From: Planctellipticum variicoloris
Lineage (GTDB): Bacteria > Planctomycetota > Planctomycetia > Planctomycetales > Planctomycetaceae
Direction: 5' to 3'
Length of the DNA: 64,000 bases
Assembly: GCF_030622045.1 (NCBI RefSeq)
Contig: NZ_CP130886.1
Coordinates: 2,927,557 to 2,991,556, forward strand
Below, piece by piece: positions 52,112 through 61,130 of this stretch. The position numbers and the translations under genes are program-made. The notes beneath the pieces were generated by a model that saw only the letters and a list, made by a program, of their open reading frames with translations, was not told where the DNA came from and did not search any database. Each line of letters starts with the position of its first letter. Within the stretch, counting starts at the first letter, position 1.

Positions 52112-53419
52112 ATGGCTGAGATTTGTGCGTTTCAAGGCTGGCGGTACGATGTCGCCCAGGCTGGCGATCTGACGGACGTCGTCGCGCCACCGTACGACGT
52201 GATTGACGAAGCTCAGCAGGCGGCCCTGTACGCCCGCCATCCGTACAACGTCGTCCGACTCGACCTGAACCGGAGCGAGCCGGACGATGTGACTCCCGAC
52301 GCCCGCTACGAACGGGCCGCCAGTCTCTGGAAGCACTGGCGCGTCGACGGCGTGCTGCGCCAGGAACACGAAGAAGCCCTCTACGTCTATCACCAGGAAT
52401 ACTCCTGGGAAGGACGGACGTTTCTCCGCAAGGGAATCGTCGGTCGACTGCGGCTGGAAGAGTTCGGCGCCGGGAAGGTCTTCCCGCACGAGCAGACTCT
52501 GTCAGGCCCGAAAGCCGACCGGCTCAAGCTGATCCGGGCCAGCCGGGCCAATTTCTCGCCGATCTTCGGACTGTATTCGGACCCGAATTGCGACATCCAG
52601 CGCCAGATCGACGACCACTGTATCGGTTTGACGTCCCTGGAGGCGAATGACGACAACGGCGTACGGAATCGCGTCTGGGTTGTCACCGATCCGGCGGCGA
52701 TCAATCGCGCCAAAGAAGCGTTGCTCGAAAAGCCGGTCTTTATCGCCGACGGCCATCATCGCTACGAAACTTCCCTGAATTATCGCAACGAGCTCCGAGC
52801 TGCCGGCAAACTCGCCAACGAAAACGCCCCGCCCAACTTTATCCTTGCGACGCTTGTCTCACTCCAGGATCCCGGTCTGACCGTGCTGCCGACGCATCGA
52901 CTGGTCCAGGGATTGCCGGGATTGACGGCCGCAGCGGTCCAGGAAGCGCTGGCCGGGACATTCGAAACCGAGATCGCCGGGACCGGCGCGGCAGGCGCCC
53001 GCGAAGCGTGGGAGCTGGTCGCCGCCGACGGCGGGCAGGATGTCCTCGGATTCGGCTGCGCCGCCGATCAGCAGTGGATTTTCGCCCGCTGCCTCGATCC
53101 CTCGGCCATGGACGCGCTTGCCGCCGACCATAGCCCGGCCTGGCGTGATCTGGGCGTCAGTCTGCTTCACACGCTGGTGCTGGGAAAACTGCTCGCCTCC
53201 CGTGTGACGGGCGCGGGGCCGGAGCTGCGGTACGTTCACCGCGATTCCGAAGTCGCCGAGGCTGTCCGCAGCGGCGCCTGCGATCTGGGCTGTCTGGTTC
53301 CGCCAGCAACGGTCGATCACGTCGAAGAGATCGCCGGCGGGCTGGAAACCATGCCTCCCAAGAGCACCTACTTCTATCCGAAGCTCCTCTCGGGACTGGT
53401 GTTTCACTCGCTGACGTGA
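52112..53419 (+). CDS. DUF1015 family protein
   Basis: 435 residues from MAEICAFQGWRYDVAQAGDL at 52112. Family features: TDVVAPPYDVIDEAQQAALY near the N-terminus, HPYNVVRLDLN, KVFPHEQTLSGPKADRLKLI, RANFSPIFGLYSDP, and KPVFIADGHHRYETSLNYRN (about 210-230), with the His-His-Arg that suggests a phosphate- or metal-binding site. DUF1015 includes proteins linked to serine-kinase/SerK-like chemistry in archaea, but the bacterial role is not settled. It lies 106 bp downstream of the regulator on the same strand. Confidence 0.9.
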   Translation: MAEICAFQGWRYDVAQAGDLTDVVAPPYDVIDEAQQAALYARHPYNVVRLDLNRSEPDDVTPDARYERAASLWKHWRVDGVLRQEHEEALYVYHQEYSWEGRTFLRKGIVGRLRLEEFGAGKVFPHEQTLSGPKADRLKLIRASRANFSPIFGLYSDPNCDIQRQIDDHCIGLTSLEANDDNGVRNRVWVVTDPAAINRAKEALLEKPVFIADGHHRYETSLNYRNELRAAGKLANENAPPNFILATLVSLQDPGLTVLPTHRLVQGLPGLTAAAVQEALAGTFETEIAGTGAAGAREAWELVAADGGQDVLGFGCAADQQWIFARCLDPSAMDALAADHSPAWRDLGVSLLHTLVLGKLLASRVTGAGPELRYVHRDSEVAEAVRSGACDLGCLVPPATVDHVEEIAGGLETMPPKSTYFYPKLLSGLVFHSLT

Positions 53420-53429
53420 ACCGACGGAC

Positions 53430-55793
53430 TCAGTTCCTGCTCTCGACGGACTGGTCCGGCCGCGCTCCGGGAGCGTACGCCAGCGTCTGCAGCTCGGCCA
53501 GTTCGTCGGGCTGCGCGAAGAACTCTTCGAAGGCGCCGACGTTCTGATACAGAGATTCGAAACCCACCACCGTCTGGCCAAGGTTCACGACTTCGTCGAG
53601 CAGTCGCTCCAGCTCGGTCACCGACGCCACCGGCTCGAAGCGGTCGGGCGAGACTTCGAACAATGCCGCGTCCTGGGCCTGTGAAGCTCCCTCGTGGAGA
53701 CGGCAGCGGTCGATTTCGTGCAGCAATGACGCCGCGTCGCGCGGTCGCTCGTCCGGATTCTTCGCCAGGCACCGGAGAATCAGCAGTTCGAGTTCGTGTG
53801 TGACGGTGCGACCGCTCCGGACCGATGGAGGCTCCGGCGTCGAAAGCACGTGCGCCATGCAGATCTTATGAACGCCGTCGCCCGAAAAGACCGGCGTGCC
53901 GGTCAGCAGAAAGTAGGCAACGGCTCCGAGGGAATAGACGTCCGCGCGGGCATCGACGAACTGCGGCTGCCGGATCGCGTCGGGCGACATGTACAGCGGC
54001 GTCCCGGCGAGCCCGTTGTCGGAGTCGAGTCGGACATCGCCCTCCCGGTCCTGGATCGCTTTGACCAGGCCGAAATCGAGCACCTTCACAAAGTCGACGA
54101 GACCTCCCCGCTTGGTCAGGAAGATGTTCGCCGGCTTGATATCACGATGGATCAGGCCGAGCGAATGCGCTTCCGCCAGCGAGCTGCAGACTTGCCGCAT
54201 AATGTGCATCAGGCGCGCTTCGCCGATGCAACCTTCCCGACGAACGAGCTGTTCCAGATTGATCCCGTCGAGATACTCCATCGCATAATAGAAGATCCCC
54301 TCCGGCGTCCGGCCGAAGTCGTAGATTGCAATGGTATTGGGATGCGTGAGCTGGGCGGTGAGCTGTACTTCCCGTTCGAAGCGGGCGATCGCGTGCGGCG
54401 AACCCTTGTCGACGTCGAGAAATTTGACCGCGGTCGCCCGCCGGAGGAAGGCATGCCGGGCCAGATAGACGGTTCCCATGCCCCCCGCCCCCAGCTTCTC
54501 TTCCAGCGTGTACTGCCCGAGCTGCCGCGCGGCGACGACGGCATGCTGCAGGCGTCGCTGCTGGCGCTCCAGGTGCATCATGAAGGCGAAGACGCCGATC
54601 GCCGCCACGCAGAGCAGCGTCATCAGGCTGCGATGGACATTCTCCACCACCTGCAACGGCAGAAACGCCACGTCGATCGGAATCTCCGTCGCCACGCCGA
54701 AGTCGTACTCCGGCAGCCAGGTCCAGGCGCCGATGACCGGGATGCCGCGATAGTCGCGGTAGCCGTTGATATCGATCCCCGATTCCCCCCGGACCGCCGA
54801 TTCCGCCATCCGCGTCAAGGGCTGCTCCGAACGTCGCACCGGCGAGCGGACTTCCGCCCGCAGATCGACTCCGGGATCGCGCATCTCGATATTCAGAATC
54901 GAACGGGCGTCGGGACGGTCGGGCAACAGACCAATCATTTTCAGGCCTTCGTCGAAGCGGGAATTGCTCAGCAGCACTCCGTTCCGGTCGAAAACGCTGG
55001 TCTCCCCGGCGTCAGAGGCGTGGGCCTCGGCCAGCAGCCGCGAGAATCCCTGTTCCGGCGCCAGCCGGAAGGCCAGCGCTCCACAAACTTCGGCGCCATC
55101 CCGGACAGGCACCGCCACGAGCATCACCGGGTGATTCAGCCGCGGCCCGCCGTTGGGACCGGGCAGCAGGATTTCACTGGAGAACGGTTTTGACACCGTC
55201 AACTGCCCGGCGAGCACTCGCTGCAGAAACTCCGCGGGATAGCCGCTCAGTGTCTGTCCGACCGGGATGTCCGATTCCGCATCGCGAACAACTCCGTCCG
55301 GCGAGAGCAGCAGGTAGCCCGCGTATTCATAGCGATCCAGAATGCGCGACAGGCTCTCTCGCAACGACGAGCCGGCGACGGCTTCGGAAGCCATCGCGTC
55401 GGCCGGTCCGACCGGGCGAGCCAGCTTCGGCAGCAGCTTTTGCTGCCAGTCCGCCGATTCTGCCAGCTCCGCGGCCCGATCGGAGTGGCTCTGCAGCCAC
55501 AGCCGCAGTTTTTCGACATCGGAATCGAGGTACGACTTCAGCTCCCGGACGCAACTGGCCCGAAGAACTTGATTGACCGACGTCGAAACCCAGAAACCGA
55601 CGCAGGCGATCGCCGCCGCACCGAGAATCGGCCAGACATAGACGAACCGCGGCAGCGGACGGACAGGCGCGGCCTGATTCTGGGAACCGGTGGTAAACAT
55701 CTGGCCGAACAGACTGGCCAGTCCGGACATGGCCGAACTGCTCCCTGCGATCGAGGGAGAGGCATGAAGCTCGGCTGGCCGGTGTTCGGACAT
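53430..55793 (-). CDS. Membrane Ser/Thr protein kinase with extracytoplasmic sensor
   Basis: 787 residues; start MSEHRPAELHASPS at 55793, although MSGLASLFGQ at 55730 has a better GGGAG. Helix 1 at about 50-70 (YVWPILGAAAIACVGFWVST), then an outer PDC/dCache-like sensor domain (about 75-380; GYLLLSPDGVVRDAESDIPV, GVATEIPIDVAFLPL), helix 2 at about 385-403, and a Hanks-type kinase: LGQYTLEEKLGAGGMGTVYL (about 426), the ATP Lys in ATAVKFLD, HRDIKPANIF (about 547), VLDFGLVKA (about 570) and GTPLYMSPDAI. All catalytic residues are present. The sensor faces outward and the kinase is inside, so it likely signals an external ligand. The Gln/Pro-free C-terminal tail (about 720-787) is acidic. Confidence 0.92.
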   Translation of the reverse strand: MSEHRPAELHASPSIAGSSSAMSGLASLFGQMFTTGSQNQAAPVRPLPRFVYVWPILGAAAIACVGFWVSTSVNQVLRASCVRELKSYLDSDVEKLRLWLQSHSDRAAELAESADWQQKLLPKLARPVGPADAMASEAVAGSSLRESLSRILDRYEYAGYLLLSPDGVVRDAESDIPVGQTLSGYPAEFLQRVLAGQLTVSKPFSSEILLPGPNGGPRLNHPVMLVAVPVRDGAEVCGALAFRLAPEQGFSRLLAEAHASDAGETSVFDRNGVLLSNSRFDEGLKMIGLLPDRPDARSILNIEMRDPGVDLRAEVRSPVRRSEQPLTRMAESAVRGESGIDINGYRDYRGIPVIGAWTWLPEYDFGVATEIPIDVAFLPLQVVENVHRSLMTLLCVAAIGVFAFMMHLERQQRRLQHAVVAARQLGQYTLEEKLGAGGMGTVYLARHAFLRRATAVKFLDVDKGSPHAIARFEREVQLTAQLTHPNTIAIYDFGRTPEGIFYYAMEYLDGINLEQLVRREGCIGEARLMHIMRQVCSSLAEAHSLGLIHRDIKPANIFLTKRGGLVDFVKVLDFGLVKAIQDREGDVRLDSDNGLAGTPLYMSPDAIRQPQFVDARADVYSLGAVAYFLLTGTPVFSGDGVHKICMAHVLSTPEPPSVRSGRTVTHELELLILRCLAKNPDERPRDAASLLHEIDRCRLHEGASQAQDAALFEVSPDRFEPVASVTELERLLDEVVNLGQTVVGFESLYQNVGAFEEFFAQPDELAELQTLAYAPGARPDQSVESRN

Positions 55794-56154
55794 CAGTCGC
55801 GTGAGATCCCGGTGGAGTGGCCCGTCCAGGCAACCTCCGGCAGCACTCCGCCAGAGGTTTCCCGGGGAAACCGGTCCGCGGGCTGGCACGCTCCGGACCG
55901 GATATCATCCCACCGAAGCATAGATCATCGTACGGAAGTGTGCGGGCGTACTTTCGCAATCACATAACGCCCTGCGAGCCAAAGCCTTATGGCCCCTCAC
56001 GCCATCCGCGCAACGTCACCGGGGCCACCCCCGTGCAGCACGATCCGCACAGCACTTGCAGACCGCGCAGACCGGTCCGTCGCGATGCTCGAACTCGGCG
56101 GAATGTTCGAAGGAATCGCGCCATCCGCTGTCACTCCGTTTTCACGCAATGGCC
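55794..56154. other. Intergenic region between two leftward genes
   Basis: 361 bp holding the putative promoter of the kinase gene and the 3' flank of the heme protein. No repeat family member, RNA or small gene was recognised. Confidence 0.4.
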
Positions 56155-57954
56155 TCAACTTCCGCCGACGACCTCGAACTGGGCCGCGGATCCCTCCGGC
56201 CGGCTGAGCGTCGCCTTCAGCGTCGGCGCCTGCGAGCCGGAAATCTGCACGCGAACGACGATCGCATGCCGGCCCTTGTCCAGCGGCAATACGACCTTGC
56301 TCCGCGGATCGATCGACTGGGCGTCGACCCAGACCTGCACTGTTTCCGTCGACGAAATCTCGATCTCCACCGGCCCAGGCTCCGTCACTTCCACCTCGCC
56401 CCGCAGCAGCGCGACTTTCGGCCCGTCGCCCTGGCGCAATTCGCTCAGCGGCAGTTCGCCGTAGAACATCGCATAGGCCGACGTCCAGGCTTCCGGCGGC
56501 GCCCCCAGGACGTGCTGACGCAGATGCTCCAGGTGAGGGACGTCGCTGGTCAGTTCCGCCGGCGGATTCGCCAGCACCTGCCACCGCTGAACAATCGGGG
56601 CCGTCCGCACCGCATAAGTCCCCGGCTTGCCGAGACCGGCCACAAACGCAATCAGATCGAGCAGTTCGTCGTGCGTGAGAAATTTCGTCAGGCCGTTCGG
56701 CATGATCGACCGGCCTTCGACTTCGTCTTCGATATCGGCCGTCGGAATCAGCAGTTCCTTGCTCTGCGAATCGCGAATCCGGACGCGGGACTCGTCGCGG
56801 TCGATCACAATGCCGGTCAGAACCTTGCCGTCCGAAGTCTCAAAGACCCGAGTGGCGTACTGCTCTTTCACCGCAAGATTCGGATTGAGCACCGAATTGA
56901 TGATGTAATCGAGCGGCGACGAGCCCCCCACGGCCCCCAGCTCCGGACCGACCTGGCCTCCCGCACGGTTCAGACTGTGACAGCGGAGACAGCTCAGGTC
57001 GTTCCGGCGGAACACCAGCTCGCCGCGGGCGGCGTCCCCCTTGTCCGTGACTTCCTGGACCAGCTTCGCGACCTCTTCCGGCGTCGGCGGAGCCGGATCG
57101 GCGGCGACCCCCGCCGCTTTGCTCAAAACTCCCGACAGCTCCGCGTCGCTCCGGCCGACCGAATACATATACCGCAACGACCGCTTCGCGTTGTCGACCG
57201 TCAGCTTCTGCGACTCCAGCGCGGCGGCCAGCAGCTTCGAGCCCTCCTTGCGGTCGAAGAATGCGTCGAGCACAGGCGCGGGGTCGTCCTGCGGCGATGC
57301 CGCGGCCAGCACGGCCGCCCCCTGTTGCGCGGCCGTGGCAAGATCCACCGTCGTCAGGGCCGCGACCGCCTGCATCCGCCCGGCGATCGTCGCTCCGCTG
57401 CTGGCGAGCTTCACCAGCGTCGCCTTGCTTCCCGCTCCCTGCAGGGCCACCAGGCCGCGAATCGCGACCTTTTGCAACTCAGGCGTCGCGCCGGGATCGG
57501 TCGCAATCTGCTGCAATGTCGGCGCGACGGCCGCCAGGCGCCAGTCGGCCGCCAGTTGCACAGCCGCAGTTCGTAGAGCGGCGTCTTTCGACTTGATCAG
57601 CACCGTCAACGGGTCCAGTTCCCCGTTCGGCTTCACCTTCCGCGTCCGATGCGCCTGCGTCAGCCAGCCCAGCACTTTCAACCGCAGAGCGGTCGACATG
57701 CCTTCCGGCTGCACCAGGCGATCGAAGACCACCCGCAGATCGTGCTCGTTGCCCCGATTGCAGATCATCTCGACGACCGCCGGCTGCCGTTCCGCCGGCA
57801 GCCGGTCGCTCTGATAGAGCTTCAGCAGCGGTCCGACCGCAGAGGGAGGTGCTTCTTCCGCCGGAAGACAAGCAGACCACAGCGTCACTGACAAAAGCGC
57901 CACAGTCAGAATCGCCGCGGACATGGATCGCGGAAAGGCAGACACATTCGACAT
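56155..57954 (-). CDS. HEAT-repeat cytochrome c protein, second half of a split PVC heme system
   Basis: 599 residues. Start MSNVSAFPRSMSAAILTVAL at 57954, with TCTGGAG 9 nt upstream; this gives a signal peptide. HEAT-like helices (about 60-300; LRTAAVQLAADWRLAAVAPT) are followed by a cytochrome c domain, FRRNDLSCLRCHSLNRAGGQ (CxxCH, about 321) with GPELGAVGGSSPLDYIINSV, VEGRSIMPNGLTKFL (the Met may be the sixth ligand) and FVAGLGKPG. A beta-rich C-terminal module follows (VEVTEPGPVEIEISSTETVQ), possibly PA14/NPCBM-like. The upstream gene carries the propeller but lacks CxxCH, so the two together equal the single fused protein at 43648-48132. Confidence 0.9.
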   Translation of the reverse strand: MSNVSAFPRSMSAAILTVALLSVTLWSACLPAEEAPPSAVGPLLKLYQSDRLPAERQPAVVEMICNRGNEHDLRVVFDRLVQPEGMSTALRLKVLGWLTQAHRTRKVKPNGELDPLTVLIKSKDAALRTAAVQLAADWRLAAVAPTLQQIATDPGATPELQKVAIRGLVALQGAGSKATLVKLASSGATIAGRMQAVAALTTVDLATAAQQGAAVLAAASPQDDPAPVLDAFFDRKEGSKLLAAALESQKLTVDNAKRSLRYMYSVGRSDAELSGVLSKAAGVAADPAPPTPEEVAKLVQEVTDKGDAARGELVFRRNDLSCLRCHSLNRAGGQVGPELGAVGGSSPLDYIINSVLNPNLAVKEQYATRVFETSDGKVLTGIVIDRDESRVRIRDSQSKELLIPTADIEDEVEGRSIMPNGLTKFLTHDELLDLIAFVAGLGKPGTYAVRTAPIVQRWQVLANPPAELTSDVPHLEHLRQHVLGAPPEAWTSAYAMFYGELPLSELRQGDGPKVALLRGEVEVTEPGPVEIEISSTETVQVWVDAQSIDPRSKVVLPLDKGRHAIVVRVQISGSQAPTLKATLSRPEGSAAQFEVVGGS

Positions 57955-57990
57955 CGAAGCAGACTCCAGACTTTGCATTCGAACGGAAAT

Positions 57991-58062
57991 GCCGAGGGTC
58001 GCTGATGCAGCGGCGCGCCTCGGCATGTTCCTGGTCACTTGTCGTCGGCCCACGGGCCGACG
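57991..58062 (-). other. Two hairpins between the halves of the split heme system
   Basis: GCCGAGG...CCTCGGC (57991-57997 with 58018-58024) and CGTCGGCCC-AC-GGGCCGACG (58043-58062). They lie in the 115-bp gap between the two genes. They could stabilise the transcript or reduce readthrough. Confidence 0.55.
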
Positions 58063-58069
58063 GCTGCTG

Positions 58070-60847
58070 CTACTTGCTGGCCGCCTTGGTCCGCCGGTCC
58101 AGCGTCTTCATCGTTTCGTCCAGGACCAGTTTCAGAAACTCGTCCTGCTCGTAGACCAGCGATTCCACGGCGATCTCCGAAGCCTTCGCCGCGTCGGCTC
58201 CGTCGAAATAGCTCAGCCCCCAGACCGCAATCAGCCGGACTCGCGGGCTTTCGTCGTTGACCCCGGCCTGCAGCAGCGCCAGCGGATCCTTCACGCGATC
58301 CCGCCACGCCACCAGCACCCGTTGAGCCGCCGCCCGCGCCTGGAAATCTTTCGACGTCAGCACCTGCTTGAGCAGCTCTTCATTGACCACGTTGTGGTTC
58401 TGATGCAGCCAGAGCCCTTCGAGCTGGTGATGGCCGAAGGCCGGGTCGCTGGCGTCGAGACCCTTGAGCCACGGTCCGACCGCGGCGATGACGTCCTTCG
58501 TCGGACGGCCCCCCAGTTCGATCCGCGCCCGATGACGGACACGATCTTCCGGGGACTTCAGCAGTTCCAGCAGGCTGGCGATCGGCGCTCCCGCGATCGC
58601 CGCCGGCTTGTTGAGCTCGCGGCCTTCGTAGATCACGCGATAGACGCGGCCGTGGGTCCGGTCGCGGCTCGGATCTCGCAGGTTGTGCTGCATGTGGCCG
58701 ATGATCGGGTTCTGCCAGTCGCAGAAGTAGATCGCGCCGTCCGCACCGATCTCCACGTCCGCCGGGCGGAAGTTCGGATCGGACGAATACAGGATCGGCT
58801 CAACTTCGTTCGCTTTGAAGCTCGAACCGGCGTCTTCCACCTTGTACTGCAGGATTCCCTGGAAACCGATCACGTTCAGGACCAGCAGGTTCCCCTGCAG
58901 TTCGTCCGGGAAATGCTTGCTGCTGAGGCTTTCCACGCCGGCGCAGGGACGGGTCCGCTGTTTGTAAACCTGCGGCGGGCGCGCGTGCTTGTGCGGGTAA
59001 TCGATGTCCCCCGAGAACAGCGTCGCGTGATACGGCTGAGCCCCGGTGCCATCGTAAACGATGTCCTGGCCCCAGCGATCGAAGACGTGACCGTGCGGGT
59101 TGGCGAACCCGAACGAAACGTAGACGTCAAACTTCTGCGCCCGCGGCTCGTAGCGGAACACGGCCCCGTTGGCGACGCGGCGGACCGGCCCCCACGGGGA
59201 TTCGACCTGCGAGTGATGGAACGTCCCTTCCTGGAAGTACATCGCCCCGCCCGGATCGAGCGCAAAGCTGTTCGCGGTATGGTGCGTATCCGCGGTATCC
59301 AGCCCGTGAATCAAACGTTCCTTGACGTCGTACTTGTCGTCGCCGTCCGTGTCCTTCAGGAACAGAATGTCCGGCCCCTGTGCGACCAGGACGCCGCCGT
59401 TCCAGAATTCGAAGCCGGTTGGATTGTGAATGTCGCCGGCAAACGTCTTGCAGACGTCGGCCTTGCCGTCTCCGTTGGTGTCTTCGAGGATCAGCAGCTT
59501 GTCGTCCATCGCCTCGGTCGGCTTCCAGTGCGGGTAGGTCTCCCAGACGGCGACCCACAGCCGGCCCTTCGTGTCGAAGGCCATCTGCACCGGATTGACC
59601 ATCTCGGGGAACATCTCTTCGGACGCGAACAGATTGACCTTCATCCCCTGATGGACGGTCATCTTCGAGATGGCCTCTTCGCCTCCCAGAAACTCGTGCT
59701 TGCCTCCCGGGAGCGGGCCGGGCTTGTTGCTGATGACCGGAATGAACTCCGGCAGATTGTTGTCTTCCGGCTTGGCGTCCTGCCCCTTGGCGACAGCCCA
59801 GACGACCTTGTCGCGATTGGCGGTCAGCGTGTCGATGACTTCCAGCTCGCGCTGGCCGACCGAGTAGTTCGACAGACCTTCGCCGTACCCGCCCGGGCCT
59901 TCGGCAAACTTCAGGAATGCGCGGTCGCCGTACGTGGAGTACCCGTCCGTGACGCGATACCGCATGTACCAGTACCAGTTCTTGTCGTTGACGGCTTTGC
60001 GGAGCGTTTCGAAGCTGGCGAATTTCACAAGAGGCTGTCGAGGATTTTCGAGCTTCAGGAAAGCTCCCACCGCGGCACGCGCCAACTGTTGATCACCCTT
60101 TTCGTTCAAATGAATGCCGTTGATCGTCATCGGCTGGGCTGGCCTCATGGATTTCGCGGCTTCCGGCACCAGGGTAAACAGGTCGACAAAGACGACCTTC
60201 TCCTGAGCCGCAACTTCGCTCATCGCCTTCGCATACATGCCAATTCGTACGTTCGCCGCATCGACCTGGGCCTTGCTCGGCAGGTTCGGATCGTCGATGT
60301 ACTCCTGCGGAATCGGCGAGAAGAGGACCAGCCGCGGGGCCGACTTCCCGTTGTACTTCTGGGCCAGCGTGTGCTTGATGAAGGCTTCCAGGTCCTGCTT
60401 GAACCCGGAGAGCCCGGCTTCGCCCGCGAACGATTCGTTGTAGCCGTAGAACGCGAAGATCACGTCGGCTTTGGTATTGGTCAGCTCAAACCGGTTCTCG
60501 CGTACCTTTCCCTGGTCGCGCGGCGAGAGCTTCTCCGGCTGCGGGCAGGGGGCCTTGCCGGCCAGCCATTCGTCCTGCGAGCCGAACGACATCGACCGCA
60601 TCCGCCGATTGCCGTCCTTGAATCCGCCGACTTCGTCGCCGCTGTAGGCCAGGTTGCGGAAGACCAGGTTGTGCTGAGGGAACTGGGCGTGCAGCAGGGT
60701 CTCCAGCCAGCCGTAATGCTGCTGACGTTCTCCCAGCGTGTTCCCGATGATGCAGATATGATCGTTGGGCTGCAGCTCCAGAGCCTGACCGTGCGCAGTC
60801 GCGGTCAGCAGCCCCAGGCACAACACCGCGGCAATCGACGTTTTCAT
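58070..60847 (-). CDS. SGNH hydrolase - PVC-type propeller protein without heme motif (925 aa)
   Basis: Start MKTSIAAVLCLGLLTATAHG at 60847, a signal peptide. Domains in order: SGNH/GDSL hydrolase-like (about 25-260; NDHICIIGNTLGERQQHYGW, DVIFAFYGYNESF, ITINGIHLNEKG-like TINGIHLNEKG with the likely catalytic His), then the PVC propeller (about 360-740; MAFDTKGRLWVAVWETYPHW, EDTNGDGKADVCKTF, AIYFCDWQNPIIGHMQHNLR), and HEAT-like helices at the end. The SGNH block-I Ser is not obvious (GNTLGE in place of GDS), so hydrolase activity is doubtful. No CxxCH. The neighbouring 56155-57954 gene supplies the cytochrome. The antisense ORF of 1007 aa on this stretch is a shadow. Confidence 0.9.
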   Translation of the reverse strand: MKTSIAAVLCLGLLTATAHGQALELQPNDHICIIGNTLGERQQHYGWLETLLHAQFPQHNLVFRNLAYSGDEVGGFKDGNRRMRSMSFGSQDEWLAGKAPCPQPEKLSPRDQGKVRENRFELTNTKADVIFAFYGYNESFAGEAGLSGFKQDLEAFIKHTLAQKYNGKSAPRLVLFSPIPQEYIDDPNLPSKAQVDAANVRIGMYAKAMSEVAAQEKVVFVDLFTLVPEAAKSMRPAQPMTINGIHLNEKGDQQLARAAVGAFLKLENPRQPLVKFASFETLRKAVNDKNWYWYMRYRVTDGYSTYGDRAFLKFAEGPGGYGEGLSNYSVGQRELEVIDTLTANRDKVVWAVAKGQDAKPEDNNLPEFIPVISNKPGPLPGGKHEFLGGEEAISKMTVHQGMKVNLFASEEMFPEMVNPVQMAFDTKGRLWVAVWETYPHWKPTEAMDDKLLILEDTNGDGKADVCKTFAGDIHNPTGFEFWNGGVLVAQGPDILFLKDTDGDDKYDVKERLIHGLDTADTHHTANSFALDPGGAMYFQEGTFHHSQVESPWGPVRRVANGAVFRYEPRAQKFDVYVSFGFANPHGHVFDRWGQDIVYDGTGAQPYHATLFSGDIDYPHKHARPPQVYKQRTRPCAGVESLSSKHFPDELQGNLLVLNVIGFQGILQYKVEDAGSSFKANEVEPILYSSDPNFRPADVEIGADGAIYFCDWQNPIIGHMQHNLRDPSRDRTHGRVYRVIYEGRELNKPAAIAGAPIASLLELLKSPEDRVRHRARIELGGRPTKDVIAAVGPWLKGLDASDPAFGHHQLEGLWLHQNHNVVNEELLKQVLTSKDFQARAAAQRVLVAWRDRVKDPLALLQAGVNDESPRVRLIAVWGLSYFDGADAAKASEIAVESLVYEQDEFLKLVLDETMKTLDRRTKAASK

Positions 60848-61130
60848 GCAGTTCTTCCCGGTGGATCGATTCACGGAAGTCTTGATCGGTGCGGAACTTT
60901 CGGTGCGCAACGGCGCCTCCCCGCAGCACGCGTTCCCTCAGCGTAACCGGGGAAGGAACGTCTTTCCAGTTTGCAACAGCGTTCGTTGATCTTCCTCACG
61001 CAAATTTGAGGTCGCACGTTGCCGGCCCGTTGCCGCTGTGCCCGGCCCGACCGACCGACTATACTCCTGCAACGGGCCGGCATGGTCGGCCGGAGGCATC
61101 CGGGACTCCCCACGTACAGGACGTTTCACT
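60848..61130. promoter_or_regulatory. Divergent region between the PVC heme system and ispG
   Basis: 283 bp; both promoters should be here. No recognised operator or repeat. CAGGA lies about 10 nt before the GTG start of ispG. Confidence 0.35.

Noticed and set aside
57923-60946. 1007-aa rightward ORF
   Set aside because: Fully antisense to the 925-aa SGNH/propeller gene, which has a signal peptide and family motifs. The long antisense frame is a GC-rich codon artefact.
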